DNA from: Persebacter sp051008975 | Lineage (GTDB): Bacteria; Pseudomonadota; Gammaproteobacteria; Tethybacterales; Persebacteraceae | Direction: 5' to 3' | NCBI GenBank assembly: GCA_051008975.1 | Contig: JBPCXA010000094.1 | Location: 1-11,185, forward strand | DNA: 11,185 bases | Part shown: positions 1 through 7,289 of the stretch, one piece after another | Layout: the number at the start of each line of letters is the position of its first letter | Position numbering within the stretch: the stretch's first letter is position 1 | Notes under the pieces: model-generated | Databases searched by the model: none | What the model saw: the letters and a program-made list of their open reading frames with translations, nothing else | Told to the model about the DNA's origin: nothing | Translations under genes and position numbers: made by a program

Positions 1-468
1 TGCGTCGCGGTCGGCGTGTATGGACTTTTTTATGCGACGCGCGCCGTCATTCCCGCGATGAAACGGCAGAAATCCGGATGCATTCTCAACATTTCTTCCA
101 ACGCCGGGCGGCACGGACTTCCCGACCGCAGCCCGTATGTCGCGAGCAAATGGGCGATTATCGGAATGACGAAAACGCTGGCGATGGAACTCGGCGGCTT
201 CGGCGTACGGGCGAACGCGATCTGTCCGGGTTCTGTGGAGGGCGAAAGAATTGACCGAATAATCCGAAACGACGCCGCCGGACGCGGCGCGTCCACCGAA
301 GAGGTGCGGGCGGAATATCTGCGGCAATCTTCGCTGCGCCAATTCGCGCGCGCCGAAGATGTCGCGGCGGCGGCGCTTTTTTTGGCGTCGCCGGCGGGCG
401 CGCGCATTTCCGGACAAGTCATCGGCGTAGACGGACATACCGAAACGCTGGGCAGAATCGGCGGATAA
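1..468 (+). CDS. SDR family oxidoreductase, 5'-truncated by the window edge
   Basis: The frame is open from base 1 and gives 155 residues to a TAA at 466-468, so the N-terminal half of the Rossmann domain with the glycine-rich cofactor motif lies outside the window. The visible part has the classical short-chain dehydrogenase catalytic region: NISSNAG, then YVASK (Tyr46 and Lys50 of the visible part) about 13 residues after the catalytic-region serine, then NAICPGSVEGERID, where the PG motif marks the end of the substrate loop. The C-terminus ends ISGQVIGVDGHTETL, the usual SDR ending with GQ and VDG. Such enzymes are soluble NAD(P)-dependent oxidoreductases. The family assignment is firm, but I cannot name the substrate. 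A GTG at 16 is an internal codon, not the real start. The gene is convergent with the methylase gene at 577-3435. Confidence 0.93.
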   Translation, partial: CVAVGVYGLFYATRAVIPAMKRQKSGCILNISSNAGRHGLPDRSPYVASKWAIIGMTKTLAMELGGFGVRANAICPGSVEGERIDRIIRNDAAGRGASTEEVRAEYLRQSSLRQFARAEDVAAAALFLASPAGARISGQVIGVDGHTETLGRIGG

Positions 469-576
469 AACATCCAGAGAGGTTTCCGCGCATCTCTCGG
501 TATTTCAGGGGGGGGGGGGTATGAAAAAGATTTTCGCGGTTATTAAAGCGGCGCGGCGCGGGACGGGCGCGTCCGT
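469..576. other. convergent intergenic gap between SDR and DNA methylase genes
   Basis: This 108-bp gap separates two genes that end toward each other. It holds an imperfect inverted repeat at about 472-499 (CCAGAGAG paired with CTCTCGG, one bulged A), a run of 12 G at 508-519, and a small GC hairpin at 561-574 (GGACG, loop GGCG, CGTCC). None is followed by a convincing T-run on either strand, so I do not call a terminator. An ATG follows the G-run at 521, but its frame soon runs antisense through the methylase gene and is probably spurious. Confidence 0.6.
508..519. repeat. homopolymer run of 12 G
   Basis: Twelve consecutive G residues lie between the SDR stop and the methylase 3' end, with an ATG starting two bases later at 521. 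Runs of this length are prone to replication slippage and to sequencing length errors. Because it lies outside both recognisable coding regions, a length change would not shift either frame. Confidence 0.9.
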
Positions 577-3435
577 TTATAAAAGACCGTCCGCCCGCAG
601 GGCTTTCAGTATTTCTTTCTTGCCGCCGTGCACCGACGGTTCGCGGCACCATTCCTCGCGCAACGCCTGCATATCGCACTCCGAGACCTTTTTGTCCAAG
701 CCCAGTATCCGCAGAACGACGCGGTCAATTTCCTTCCGCGCATTGTCGCGCCACGCCATACTGCACGGCAGCAGGTCCGATTTCGCCAGACGCGGAAATT
801 CCGCGTTCGCAATTTCCACCGCCCGTTTCGCGGCGGCGGTCTTTTCGGAAAACGCCGGAGAGGGAAAGTTTTCAATATCCCTGATTTGCATTTGCAATCT
901 GCCCTGATGCTGCTTGCCGGCGCACTGCCAGCGGACGATCAACCCCGGCGTACTATTAAGCCACAAACAATAGGCGGCATATACCGACCCGTCGCCGAGC
1001 AACGCCGTCCACGCCCGCCCGCCCATGCAGGGCGTTTTCGTCGTCGCCGCCGCCAGACATTGCGATGTTATGCGCAAATTCCGCGAAATGAAAAGCGTGG
1101 AACGCAACCCCGTCATTTTCCTGGCGAGTTTTTCCCGCCCCGCCATTAACATGCCCCGCTTCGTGGGCGCGCACAACAGACGAATTTGCGTCTTGTGATT
1201 CGCTTCCCACAGCGACAGCGCGGTTTTTTCGCCGGGACGTATTTTGCGGAAAGTGAACGCGCCGATAGGCCCCTTGCCGGGCAAATGCCCGATTTGATTG
1301 TGCGCGGGGCCCGCCTGAATATGGGCGCGCAAAATTTTTACCGGAACGCCCAAATTTGTCTCCCGAAAAAGCCCGACATGGATTAATTTTCCGGCGGCGA
1401 GATTTTCGGCGATGATTCCCATTTCGTAGTTTTTGCCGCCGACCGCGCCCCACGATTCGCCGTTCCCGGGATGCGACTTGACGCAGGCGCCGAACACATG
1501 CCCGCCCACTTTTAATTCGCCGTGCGTCTTAATATTCCGCGCGACGCGCGCGATTTCATGCGCCTCGATGAAATCGCGCGGCACTTGATGCAGGTTGATG
1601 ACGGTCAGAACGCCGTTTGTCTTCGCGCCGTTTTTCGCGCCGAAAACCAGCATCTCTTCCATGCCGGTGTCCGCGGAAAATGATTTTCCCGACCCGGGGA
1701 CAAGCCCCACGACCGTGACGTCCGAATAGCGGGAAAGCATGTGCGCGCGAAACTTCCGCCAGCTGCCCTGCCCCGCCGCGGAAGCAGGAAGCACCGCCGC
1801 CAGAATTCCGCCCGCCTTCAATTTGCGGTCGCCCAGCAGGCAAAAGGCGGACGCCATGCCCGCCTTCGTATTGGCGAAAGAGTTTCGCAGCATTTCGTTC
1901 AAATTGACGATTGATTTCCCGCGCTCCGATTCCGGAACGCCCGCCACGTCAAACAACTTCATCCCGCCGTGATAACTCGTGTAGGGCGGATTCATAATGC
2001 ACAGATCAAAACTGTTGTCCGCGGAACGAAACGCGTCCGTGCCGCTTTCGTCCGCGCCGGCCGCCGAACTTTCGCCGAACAAATCGGTGAGCGATTCGGA
2101 TTTCAGCAAATCCAGCGCGCCGGTCTTGCCCCCGCGAACTCCGGCGCAGATGATGTTGGAGTTTTTATACGCCGCGCCGGGCTGCATTCCGGCGAGTCCC
2201 GCCGCCGTGAGATGCGCGGCGATCGGCTGAATGTCCGCGCCGTGCAGATATTTTTCCATATAGCGCCGATGCAAAGAAAACGAATCGCGGACGGGTTCCG
2301 CGCGGCGGCGCACCTGCCGATACGCCGCCTTCAACAGCGCGCCGGTGCCGCAGGCGAAGTCCGCAATTTTCAGATCGCGCCCGTCGTCCGGAATTAAATT
2401 GAACGCCAGCCCCGCCAGAAGTTCCGCCACCTCCATCCGCGTGTAAAATGCCGCCGTCGTTTTTCGTTCTTTTTCGTCGACCAATTCCGGAAACATGTCC
2501 GAGGAGACGTCGGCGGCGTATCCCAGACGCAGCGCATTAATGTCGTGCGCCTGTTCGCGAAGGGCGGAAAGAACTTCGTCGGCGAGCGCGCCGTGCGCCG
2601 ACAATATCTCCAAAGATTCCAGCGCCGGACGAAACACGGATTTATAGTCAATGTCCAGTATTTTTTCCCACGCGCGCGCCGTCTGCCGCCAATTTTTACA
2701 ACTATACGGCGCGGCGATTTTTTCCGGCAAGACCGCCGCCAGTTTTTCGTGCAGCACCAGCGCGTTCAACCAAATGCAGGCGGCGACCCGCATCGCATGA
2801 ATATCGGGCGGCTGTCCGACTTTCCGTGCGACCCGCCGCCGCAACTCGTCCGGCAATCCGTCATACATGAGGACGGCGCGTCCGCGCACGACGCCGCCCG
2901 CCTGACGCGCGATCTGCTTGATTTTTTTGTCGGGAGTCGCCGCCAGTTCGATTAAATCCGCCAAATCCGCCGCCGTGCCACGAATATAGCCGCCGTTCGG
3001 TTCGCCGTCCGGATAGCGGACGTCATAACCTTTTCCCGGAATTTCGCCGGTTTCCCCCCGCACTAATGAATATACCGCATACTGCAATTCGCCGCCTTCC
3101 CGCAGCCATTTTTGCATTCCCGCGACGCCGCCCTTTATTCTTCGCGCCGAATCCGGAATGGCGAGCGCTACGGCGGTCATGATTTCGCGCTTCGTTTTGC
3201 TTTCCGTGCGTCCGAGACGGCTGACGGCGTCCCGGTCAATGTCCGGTGGTGTTCCGGCGAACGCCGCTTCCACCGCCACCGGCTGCATCGCGTCCGGATA
3301 AATCAAATTGTCGGCGCGTCCGCCGCCGACAATGCCGCCGTTCATTTCGGTGGCGATTCGGTTTTTCCATCCGCGCCGCCGCGTTTGCAGCACCGCGCCG
3401 AGCGCGTAATTAAAATTATGTTCATGGTTTTCCAT
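577..3435 (-). CDS. large N6-adenine DNA methylase with nuclease-like N-terminus (type IIG / defence-type)
   Basis: The protein has 952 residues. The SAM-binding motif I is ADFACGTGA (about 358-366) and the catalytic motif IV is NPPY (482-485), with AAFYT at 328-332 just before as in HsdM-type N6-adenine methylases. The C-terminal third is probably the target-recognition part and ends with a QGRLQMQIRDIENFPSP stretch (about 865-881). The N-terminus (about 10-75) resembles a PD-(D/E)XK-like module seen in large single-chain methylases of defence loci: RADNLIYP with Asp42, then VAVEAAF with Glu56, then DIDRDAVSRLG. Residue 58 is Ala where I recall an acidic or other polar residue in relatives. 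From memory, the whole chain matches a family of about 900-1100-residue methylases. It could be a single-chain type IIG-like enzyme or a methylase whose partner lies elsewhere. It starts 9 bp after the formate dehydrogenase stop with only nine A between TAG and ATG and no good Shine-Dalgarno, so translational coupling is likely. Confidence 0.85.
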   Translation of the reverse strand: MENHEHNFNYALGAVLQTRRRGWKNRIATEMNGGIVGGGRADNLIYPDAMQPVAVEAAFAGTPPDIDRDAVSRLGRTESKTKREIMTAVALAIPDSARRIKGGVAGMQKWLREGGELQYAVYSLVRGETGEIPGKGYDVRYPDGEPNGGYIRGTAADLADLIELAATPDKKIKQIARQAGGVVRGRAVLMYDGLPDELRRRVARKVGQPPDIHAMRVAACIWLNALVLHEKLAAVLPEKIAAPYSCKNWRQTARAWEKILDIDYKSVFRPALESLEILSAHGALADEVLSALREQAHDINALRLGYAADVSSDMFPELVDEKERKTTAAFYTRMEVAELLAGLAFNLIPDDGRDLKIADFACGTGALLKAAYRQVRRRAEPVRDSFSLHRRYMEKYLHGADIQPIAAHLTAAGLAGMQPGAAYKNSNIICAGVRGGKTGALDLLKSESLTDLFGESSAAGADESGTDAFRSADNSFDLCIMNPPYTSYHGGMKLFDVAGVPESERGKSIVNLNEMLRNSFANTKAGMASAFCLLGDRKLKAGGILAAVLPASAAGQGSWRKFRAHMLSRYSDVTVVGLVPGSGKSFSADTGMEEMLVFGAKNGAKTNGVLTVINLHQVPRDFIEAHEIARVARNIKTHGELKVGGHVFGACVKSHPGNGESWGAVGGKNYEMGIIAENLAAGKLIHVGLFRETNLGVPVKILRAHIQAGPAHNQIGHLPGKGPIGAFTFRKIRPGEKTALSLWEANHKTQIRLLCAPTKRGMLMAGREKLARKMTGLRSTLFISRNLRITSQCLAAATTKTPCMGGRAWTALLGDGSVYAAYCLWLNSTPGLIVRWQCAGKQHQGRLQMQIRDIENFPSPAFSEKTAAAKRAVEIANAEFPRLAKSDLLPCSMAWRDNARKEIDRVVLRILGLDKKVSECDMQALREEWCREPSVHGGKKEILKALRADGLL

Positions 3436-3444
3436 TTTTTTTTT

Positions 3445-6246
3445 CTATTCCGCCAGCACGCCGCCGCCGAAGGAGAGGGCGGGCGCGGGTTCGCCGCCGG
3501 GGACTATGCGCACCGCGCAGTATTTGAATTCCGGAATTTTGCCGAAAGGGTCCAGACGCGGATTGGTCAGAATATTCGCCGCCGCCTCGTAATAACAGAA
3601 CGGAATAAACACCGCCCCCGCCGGGACGCCGTCGTCCGCGCGCGCGAACAAACTCACCTCGCCGCGCCGCGACCGCACGGTAATCGCGTCGCCGGGCGAG
3701 ATGTTTTGCGCCGCCATTTCCTCCGAATTCATATACGCCCCCGGCGCGGGTTCCAGCGCGTCCAGCGCGCGCGACCGCCGCGTCATCGCGCCGGTGTGCC
3801 AATGTTCCAGTTCGCGTCCGGTCATCAGCACCAGCGGATATTCGGCGTCCGGACGCTCGTCCGCGGGAATAAAATGCGCCGGCGCGAAACGCCCGCGCCC
3901 GTCCGCGGTCGGAAAATTCTCGCGGAAAATGACCGGCGCCCCGGCGTCGCCCTCGCGAAGACACGGATAGGTGACCGCGTGTTCGTTTTGCAGACGCTCC
4001 CAGGTGATTCCGGCGATGGACGGCATCGCCCGCCGCATTTCGTCAAACACTTCGCGCGCGCCCGAATCTTCGCCCTCGTATCGCCAATGCAGTCCGAGGC
4101 GGGCGGCGATTTGGCGGATAATCCACAAATCCTGCCGCGCGTCGCCGGGCATTTCCAGCGCGCGCCGCCCCAATTGCACCATCCGGTCGGTGTTTGTGAA
4201 GGTGCCGGTTTTTTCCGGGAACGCGGACGCCGGCAAAATAACGTCGGCCAGCGCCGCGGTTTCGGTGAGAAAAATATCCTGCACCGCCAGCATTTTCAAC
4301 GCCGCCAGCCCCTCGCGCGCGTGATTCGCGTCCGGGTCGGACATCGCGGGATTTTCGCCCATCACATACATTCCGCGAATTTCGCCGCGACGGGCGGCGT
4401 TAATGATTTCCACCACCGTCAAGCCGGGTTCGGAATCCAACTCCATTCCCCACAGTTTTTCAAAGCGCGCGCGCGCGTCTTCGTCGTCCACGCGCTGATA
4501 ATCCGGAAATACCATCGGGATCAGTCCGGCGTCGGACGCGCCCTGCACATTATTTTGTCCGCGCAGCGGATGCAGCCCGCAGCCGGGGCGGCCGATGTTG
4601 CCGGTGAGCATCGCCAGCGCGATGAGACAACGCGCGTTGTCGGTGCCGTGAATATGCTGCGAGACGCCCATTCCCCAAAAAATCATCGCCCGGCGGCTGC
4701 CGCCGTACAGACGCGCGGCGCGGCGAATTTCGTCCGCCGCGACGCCGCAAATCGTCTCCATTTTTTCGGGCGGACATTGCATCACCTGCTCGCGCAGCAA
4801 ATTAAAATCATTGGTGCGGTCGCGGATGAATTCCGCGTCGGCGAGATCCTCCTTGATGATCACGTGCATCATCGCGTTCAGCAGCGCGACGTCCGAATCG
4901 GGCTTCATTTGCATTACGATTTCGGCGTACGCGGCGAGCGACGATATGCGCGGGTCGGCGAGAATCAGTTTCGCGCCGCGGGCGGCGGCGTTTTTCATCA
5001 TCGTCGCCGCCACCGGATGATTCGCCGCCGGATTCGCGCCGATAATCAGCGCGACCTCGCATTCCAGCACGTCGGAAACCGGATTGGACACCGCGCCGGA
5101 ACCGAGTCCCTCCAAAAGCGCGGCGACCGAGGAGGCGTGGCACAGGCGGGTGCAATGATCGACATTGTTGACGCCGAATCCGGTGCGGACGAGTTTTTGG
5201 AACAAATACGCCTCTTCGTTGCTGCCCTTCGCCGAGCCGAATCCCGCCAGCGCCTTGCCGCCGCTTTCCCGCAAAATATCGCGCAGCCCGCCGGCGGCGA
5301 AATCCAGCGCCTCGTCCCAGGACGCGGGACGAAATACTTCGCGCCAGTCGTCCGGATCCAGCATCCGCTTCGGATCTTTGGCGACGGAACTCAGGCGAAT
5401 CAGCGGCGTCGTCAATCGGTGCGGATGATGCGCGTAATCGGCGCCGTAGCGCCCCTTTACGCAAAGCCGTCCGCGGTTCGCCGGCCCGTCGCGCCCTTCT
5501 ATATGCAAAATGCGGTTGCCTTTAATGTGATACGTCGTCTGGCATCCCACGCCGCAGTAGGGGCAGAGCGAATCCACCGATTTGTCGGGCGTTTGCAGCA
5601 GCGCGCCGCCGATCGGCGCCAGCGCGCCGGTCGGACACGCCTGCACGCACTCGCCGCAGCCGACGCAGGTGCTTTGCCCCATCGGGTCGTCAAAATCAAA
5701 GACGATTTTGGCGTCCGCGCCGCGCCCGGCGTAGCCGATGACGTCGTTCATTTGTTCCTCGCGGCAGGCGCGGACGCAGCGCGTACATTGAATGCACGAA
5801 TCCAAATTGACCGCCATCGCCGGATGCGACGAATCGGGCGGCGGCTGGCGGCGCGCGGAAAAACGCGACTCCCGCACTTCCAGCCGCTCCGCCCAAAGCG
5901 CGAGTTCGGAATCGTTCTTGCGCGATTCGGCGGGCATGTCCGAAAGCAGCAGTTCCAGCACCATTTTTTGCGAATGCAGCGCGCGCGCGTTCCGCGTTTG
6001 CACCTTCATTCCTTCGGAGGCGGCGCGACAGCACGACGGGGCGAGCGCGCGTTCGCCGTCAATTTCCACGACGCAGGCGCGGCAGTTGCCGGCGGCGCGA
6101 TAGCCGCGCGTGTAGCACAAATGCGGGATTTCCACGCCGTACCGCCGCGCGGTTTCCAAAATGGTCTCGCCGTCGCCGCCGATGACCGGCGCGCCGTCCA
6201 ACTCAAATTCCACCGTCTCCAAAACCGGCGCGGGCTGAATGCTCAT
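3445..6246 (-). CDS. fdhF: formate dehydrogenase alpha subunit (Mo/W-bis-MGD, multi-FeS, cysteine type)
   Basis: A soluble formate dehydrogenase catalytic chain of 933 residues that oxidises formate to CO2. Domains in order: an N-terminal 2Fe-2S domain (Cys44, 55, 58, 72), two ferredoxin-type 4Fe-4S motifs (CIQCTRCVRAC, Cys151-161; CVGCGECVQAC, Cys194-204), the molybdopterin-domain 4Fe-4S site (Cys228, 231, 235, 262), then the molybdopterin oxidoreductase body and a C-terminal dinucleotide-binding domain ending near KIPEFKYCAVRI. The active-site pair is Cys369-His370 in CTRLCH. The codon is TGC, so this is the cysteine and not the selenocysteine form. The extra His/Cys3 cluster motif usual after the 2Fe-2S domain in NuoG and FdsA is not seen: 92-120 has no cysteines. 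No beta, gamma or FdhD-like gene is adjacent. The start at 6246 has AAGGAG at 6262-6257 (10-base spacing) and TATAAT at 6285-6280. The DNA methylase gene follows after 9 bp. Confidence 0.95.
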   Translation of the reverse strand: MSIQPAPVLETVEFELDGAPVIGGDGETILETARRYGVEIPHLCYTRGYRAAGNCRACVVEIDGERALAPSCCRAASEGMKVQTRNARALHSQKMVLELLLSDMPAESRKNDSELALWAERLEVRESRFSARRQPPPDSSHPAMAVNLDSCIQCTRCVRACREEQMNDVIGYAGRGADAKIVFDFDDPMGQSTCVGCGECVQACPTGALAPIGGALLQTPDKSVDSLCPYCGVGCQTTYHIKGNRILHIEGRDGPANRGRLCVKGRYGADYAHHPHRLTTPLIRLSSVAKDPKRMLDPDDWREVFRPASWDEALDFAAGGLRDILRESGGKALAGFGSAKGSNEEAYLFQKLVRTGFGVNNVDHCTRLCHASSVAALLEGLGSGAVSNPVSDVLECEVALIIGANPAANHPVAATMMKNAAARGAKLILADPRISSLAAYAEIVMQMKPDSDVALLNAMMHVIIKEDLADAEFIRDRTNDFNLLREQVMQCPPEKMETICGVAADEIRRAARLYGGSRRAMIFWGMGVSQHIHGTDNARCLIALAMLTGNIGRPGCGLHPLRGQNNVQGASDAGLIPMVFPDYQRVDDEDARARFEKLWGMELDSEPGLTVVEIINAARRGEIRGMYVMGENPAMSDPDANHAREGLAALKMLAVQDIFLTETAALADVILPASAFPEKTGTFTNTDRMVQLGRRALEMPGDARQDLWIIRQIAARLGLHWRYEGEDSGAREVFDEMRRAMPSIAGITWERLQNEHAVTYPCLREGDAGAPVIFRENFPTADGRGRFAPAHFIPADERPDAEYPLVLMTGRELEHWHTGAMTRRSRALDALEPAPGAYMNSEEMAAQNISPGDAITVRSRRGEVSLFARADDGVPAGAVFIPFCYYEAAANILTNPRLDPFGKIPEFKYCAVRIVPGGEPAPALSFGGGVLAE

Positions 6247-6256
6247 TTTTTTTCGT

Positions 6257-6262
6257 CTCCTT
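6257..6262 (-). promoter_or_regulatory. ribosome binding site of the formate dehydrogenase gene
   Basis: On the minus strand this reads AAGGAG, ten bases before the ATG at 6246, with an A-rich spacer. It supports 6246 as the start. Confidence 0.7.
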
Positions 6263-6279
6263 TTCCGCCAACAACGACG

Positions 6280-6285
6280 ATTATA
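6280..6285 (-). promoter_or_regulatory. -10 element for the formate dehydrogenase-methylase unit
   Basis: A perfect TATAAT on the minus strand. It places the transcription start near 6273 and gives a leader of about 27 bases containing the Shine-Dalgarno at 6262-6257. No good TTGACA-like -35 lies 16-18 bases upstream, so an activator may be needed or the promoter may be weak. Confidence 0.6.
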
Positions 6286-6346
6286 CCCGCATTTCGGCGG
6301 CGGCGGGCGGGCGCAAAAAAATCGCGTTTCGCCCGCCGCGAATCGT

Positions 6347-6352
6347 TATAAT
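6347..6352 (+). promoter_or_regulatory. -10 element of the TaqI-like restriction-modification operon, probably leaderless
   Basis: A perfect TATAAT ends 7 bases before the ATG at 6360. Transcription from it would start at or next to the A of that ATG, giving a leaderless mRNA. There is no Shine-Dalgarno in the intervening AAAAACC. No clear -35 is visible. It is divergent from the -10 at 6285-6280, with about 60 bp between the two. Confidence 0.6.
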
Positions 6353-6359
6353 AAAAACC

Positions 6360-7289
6360 ATGCCGCAAACCGCCCTCGCCGCGCCGCCGCCCGAAGACGC
6401 CCGTCCGTCCGCCCGCCGGATGGTTTCGGAAAACAAAATCCGATGCGGGGACGCGCTGCCGATGCTACGCGCGATTCCGCAAAACGATATTTTTGACGTC
6501 GTCGTTGCCGATCCGCCGTATAACATCGGCAAGGATTTCGGCAACGATTCCGATTCGCGCCCGCTGCCCGACTATCTCCGCTGGTGCGACGAATGGATCG
6601 GCGAATGTCTGCGTCTGGCGAAGGACGGCGCGCCGATGTACATTTACGGCTATCCCGAAATTCTCGCGCATATCGCCGTCCGCCGCCCGCCGGACGCGCA
6701 GCGGTGGCTGGTGTGGCATTATACGAACAAGACCGTGCCGACTTCGCGGTTCTGGCAGCGCAGCCACGAATCGATTCTTTGTCTGTGGAAGGGCGCGCGT
6801 CCGCGCCTTAATGTGGACGCGGTGCGCGAAGAATACACCGAAACATTTCTCAAGAACGCGGCGGGCAAAGTGCGGCGCGAAACTTTCTGCCGATACAGTT
6901 CCAAGGGGCGGAAGACGATTTACGCCGCGCATCCGAAAGGCGCGCTGCCGCGCGATGTGCTGAAAATTTCCGCGCTGGCCGGCGGCGCGGGCTACGCCGA
7001 AAGATGGTTTTACTGCAAAACCTGCCGCCGATTGTGCGAACCGCGCGAGGCGGAGGCGCACCGCGCGCACGAAGTCGTCCGCCATCCGACGCAAAAACCC
7101 GCCGCGCTGGGGACGAAACTGATTTCCTCCGCGGCGAAACCCGGCGGTTTCGCGCTGATTCCGTTCGCCGGTTCCGGCTCCGAATGCGTCGCCGCAAAGG
7201 CGGCGGGCATTAACTTTTTCGCCGCCGAAATCAATCCGGACTACGCGCGGCTGGCGAACGCGTGGTTGAAAACGGGGAGGATCCGGTGA
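6360..7289 (+). CDS. beta-class DNA methyltransferase (DPPY), modification part of a type II R-M system
   Basis: A 309-residue site-specific DNA methyltransferase. The catalytic motif IV is DPPYNIG (51-57) and comes before the SAM-binding motif FAGSG (269-273), the beta-class order. HPTQKP at 242-247 precedes motif I, as is usual in this group. DPPY points to N6-adenine (or N4-cytosine) as the methylated base. Between the two halves is a possible zinc site, Cys219-x2-Cys222-x11-His234-x2-His237. The first 20 residues are Ala/Pro-rich, and Met21 (ATG at 6420) is an alternative start. I prefer 6360 because it suits a leaderless transcript from the TATAAT at 6347-6352 and because no Shine-Dalgarno precedes 6420. 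The TGA at 7287-7289 overlaps the GTG start of the endonuclease gene. It presumably protects host DNA from that endonuclease. Confidence 0.92.
   Translation: MPQTALAAPPPEDARPSARRMVSENKIRCGDALPMLRAIPQNDIFDVVVADPPYNIGKDFGNDSDSRPLPDYLRWCDEWIGECLRLAKDGAPMYIYGYPEILAHIAVRRPPDAQRWLVWHYTNKTVPTSRFWQRSHESILCLWKGARPRLNVDAVREEYTETFLKNAAGKVRRETFCRYSSKGRKTIYAAHPKGALPRDVLKISALAGGAGYAERWFYCKTCRRLCEPREAEAHRAHEVVRHPTQKPAALGTKLISSAAKPGGFALIPFAGSGSECVAAKAAGINFFAAEINPDYARLANAWLKTGRIR
7274..7280 (+). promoter_or_regulatory. ribosome binding site that sets the endonuclease start at 7286
   Basis: GGGGAGG lies 5 bases before the GTG at 7286. It decides between that start and the in-frame GTG at 7262, which has no Shine-Dalgarno. 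The site lies inside the methyltransferase coding region, so translation of the two genes is coupled. Confidence 0.75.

Noticed and set aside
521..907. 128-codon + strand frame after the G12 run, starting MKKIFAVIKAA
   Set aside because: The start looks plausible but from 577 on it is antisense to the methylase gene and the composition is shadow-like.
577..3435. BREX PglX or DISARM methylase
   Set aside because: The length and N-terminal region fit better with single-chain defence methylases, and no BREX or DISARM partner gene (PglZ, BrxC, DrmA/B) is in the window.
3112..6351. 1079-codon open frame on the + strand opposite the formate dehydrogenase gene
   Set aside because: It is antisense to a clearly real gene, is extremely Arg/His-rich with no domain, and is explained by strong GC bias keeping the opposite frame open.
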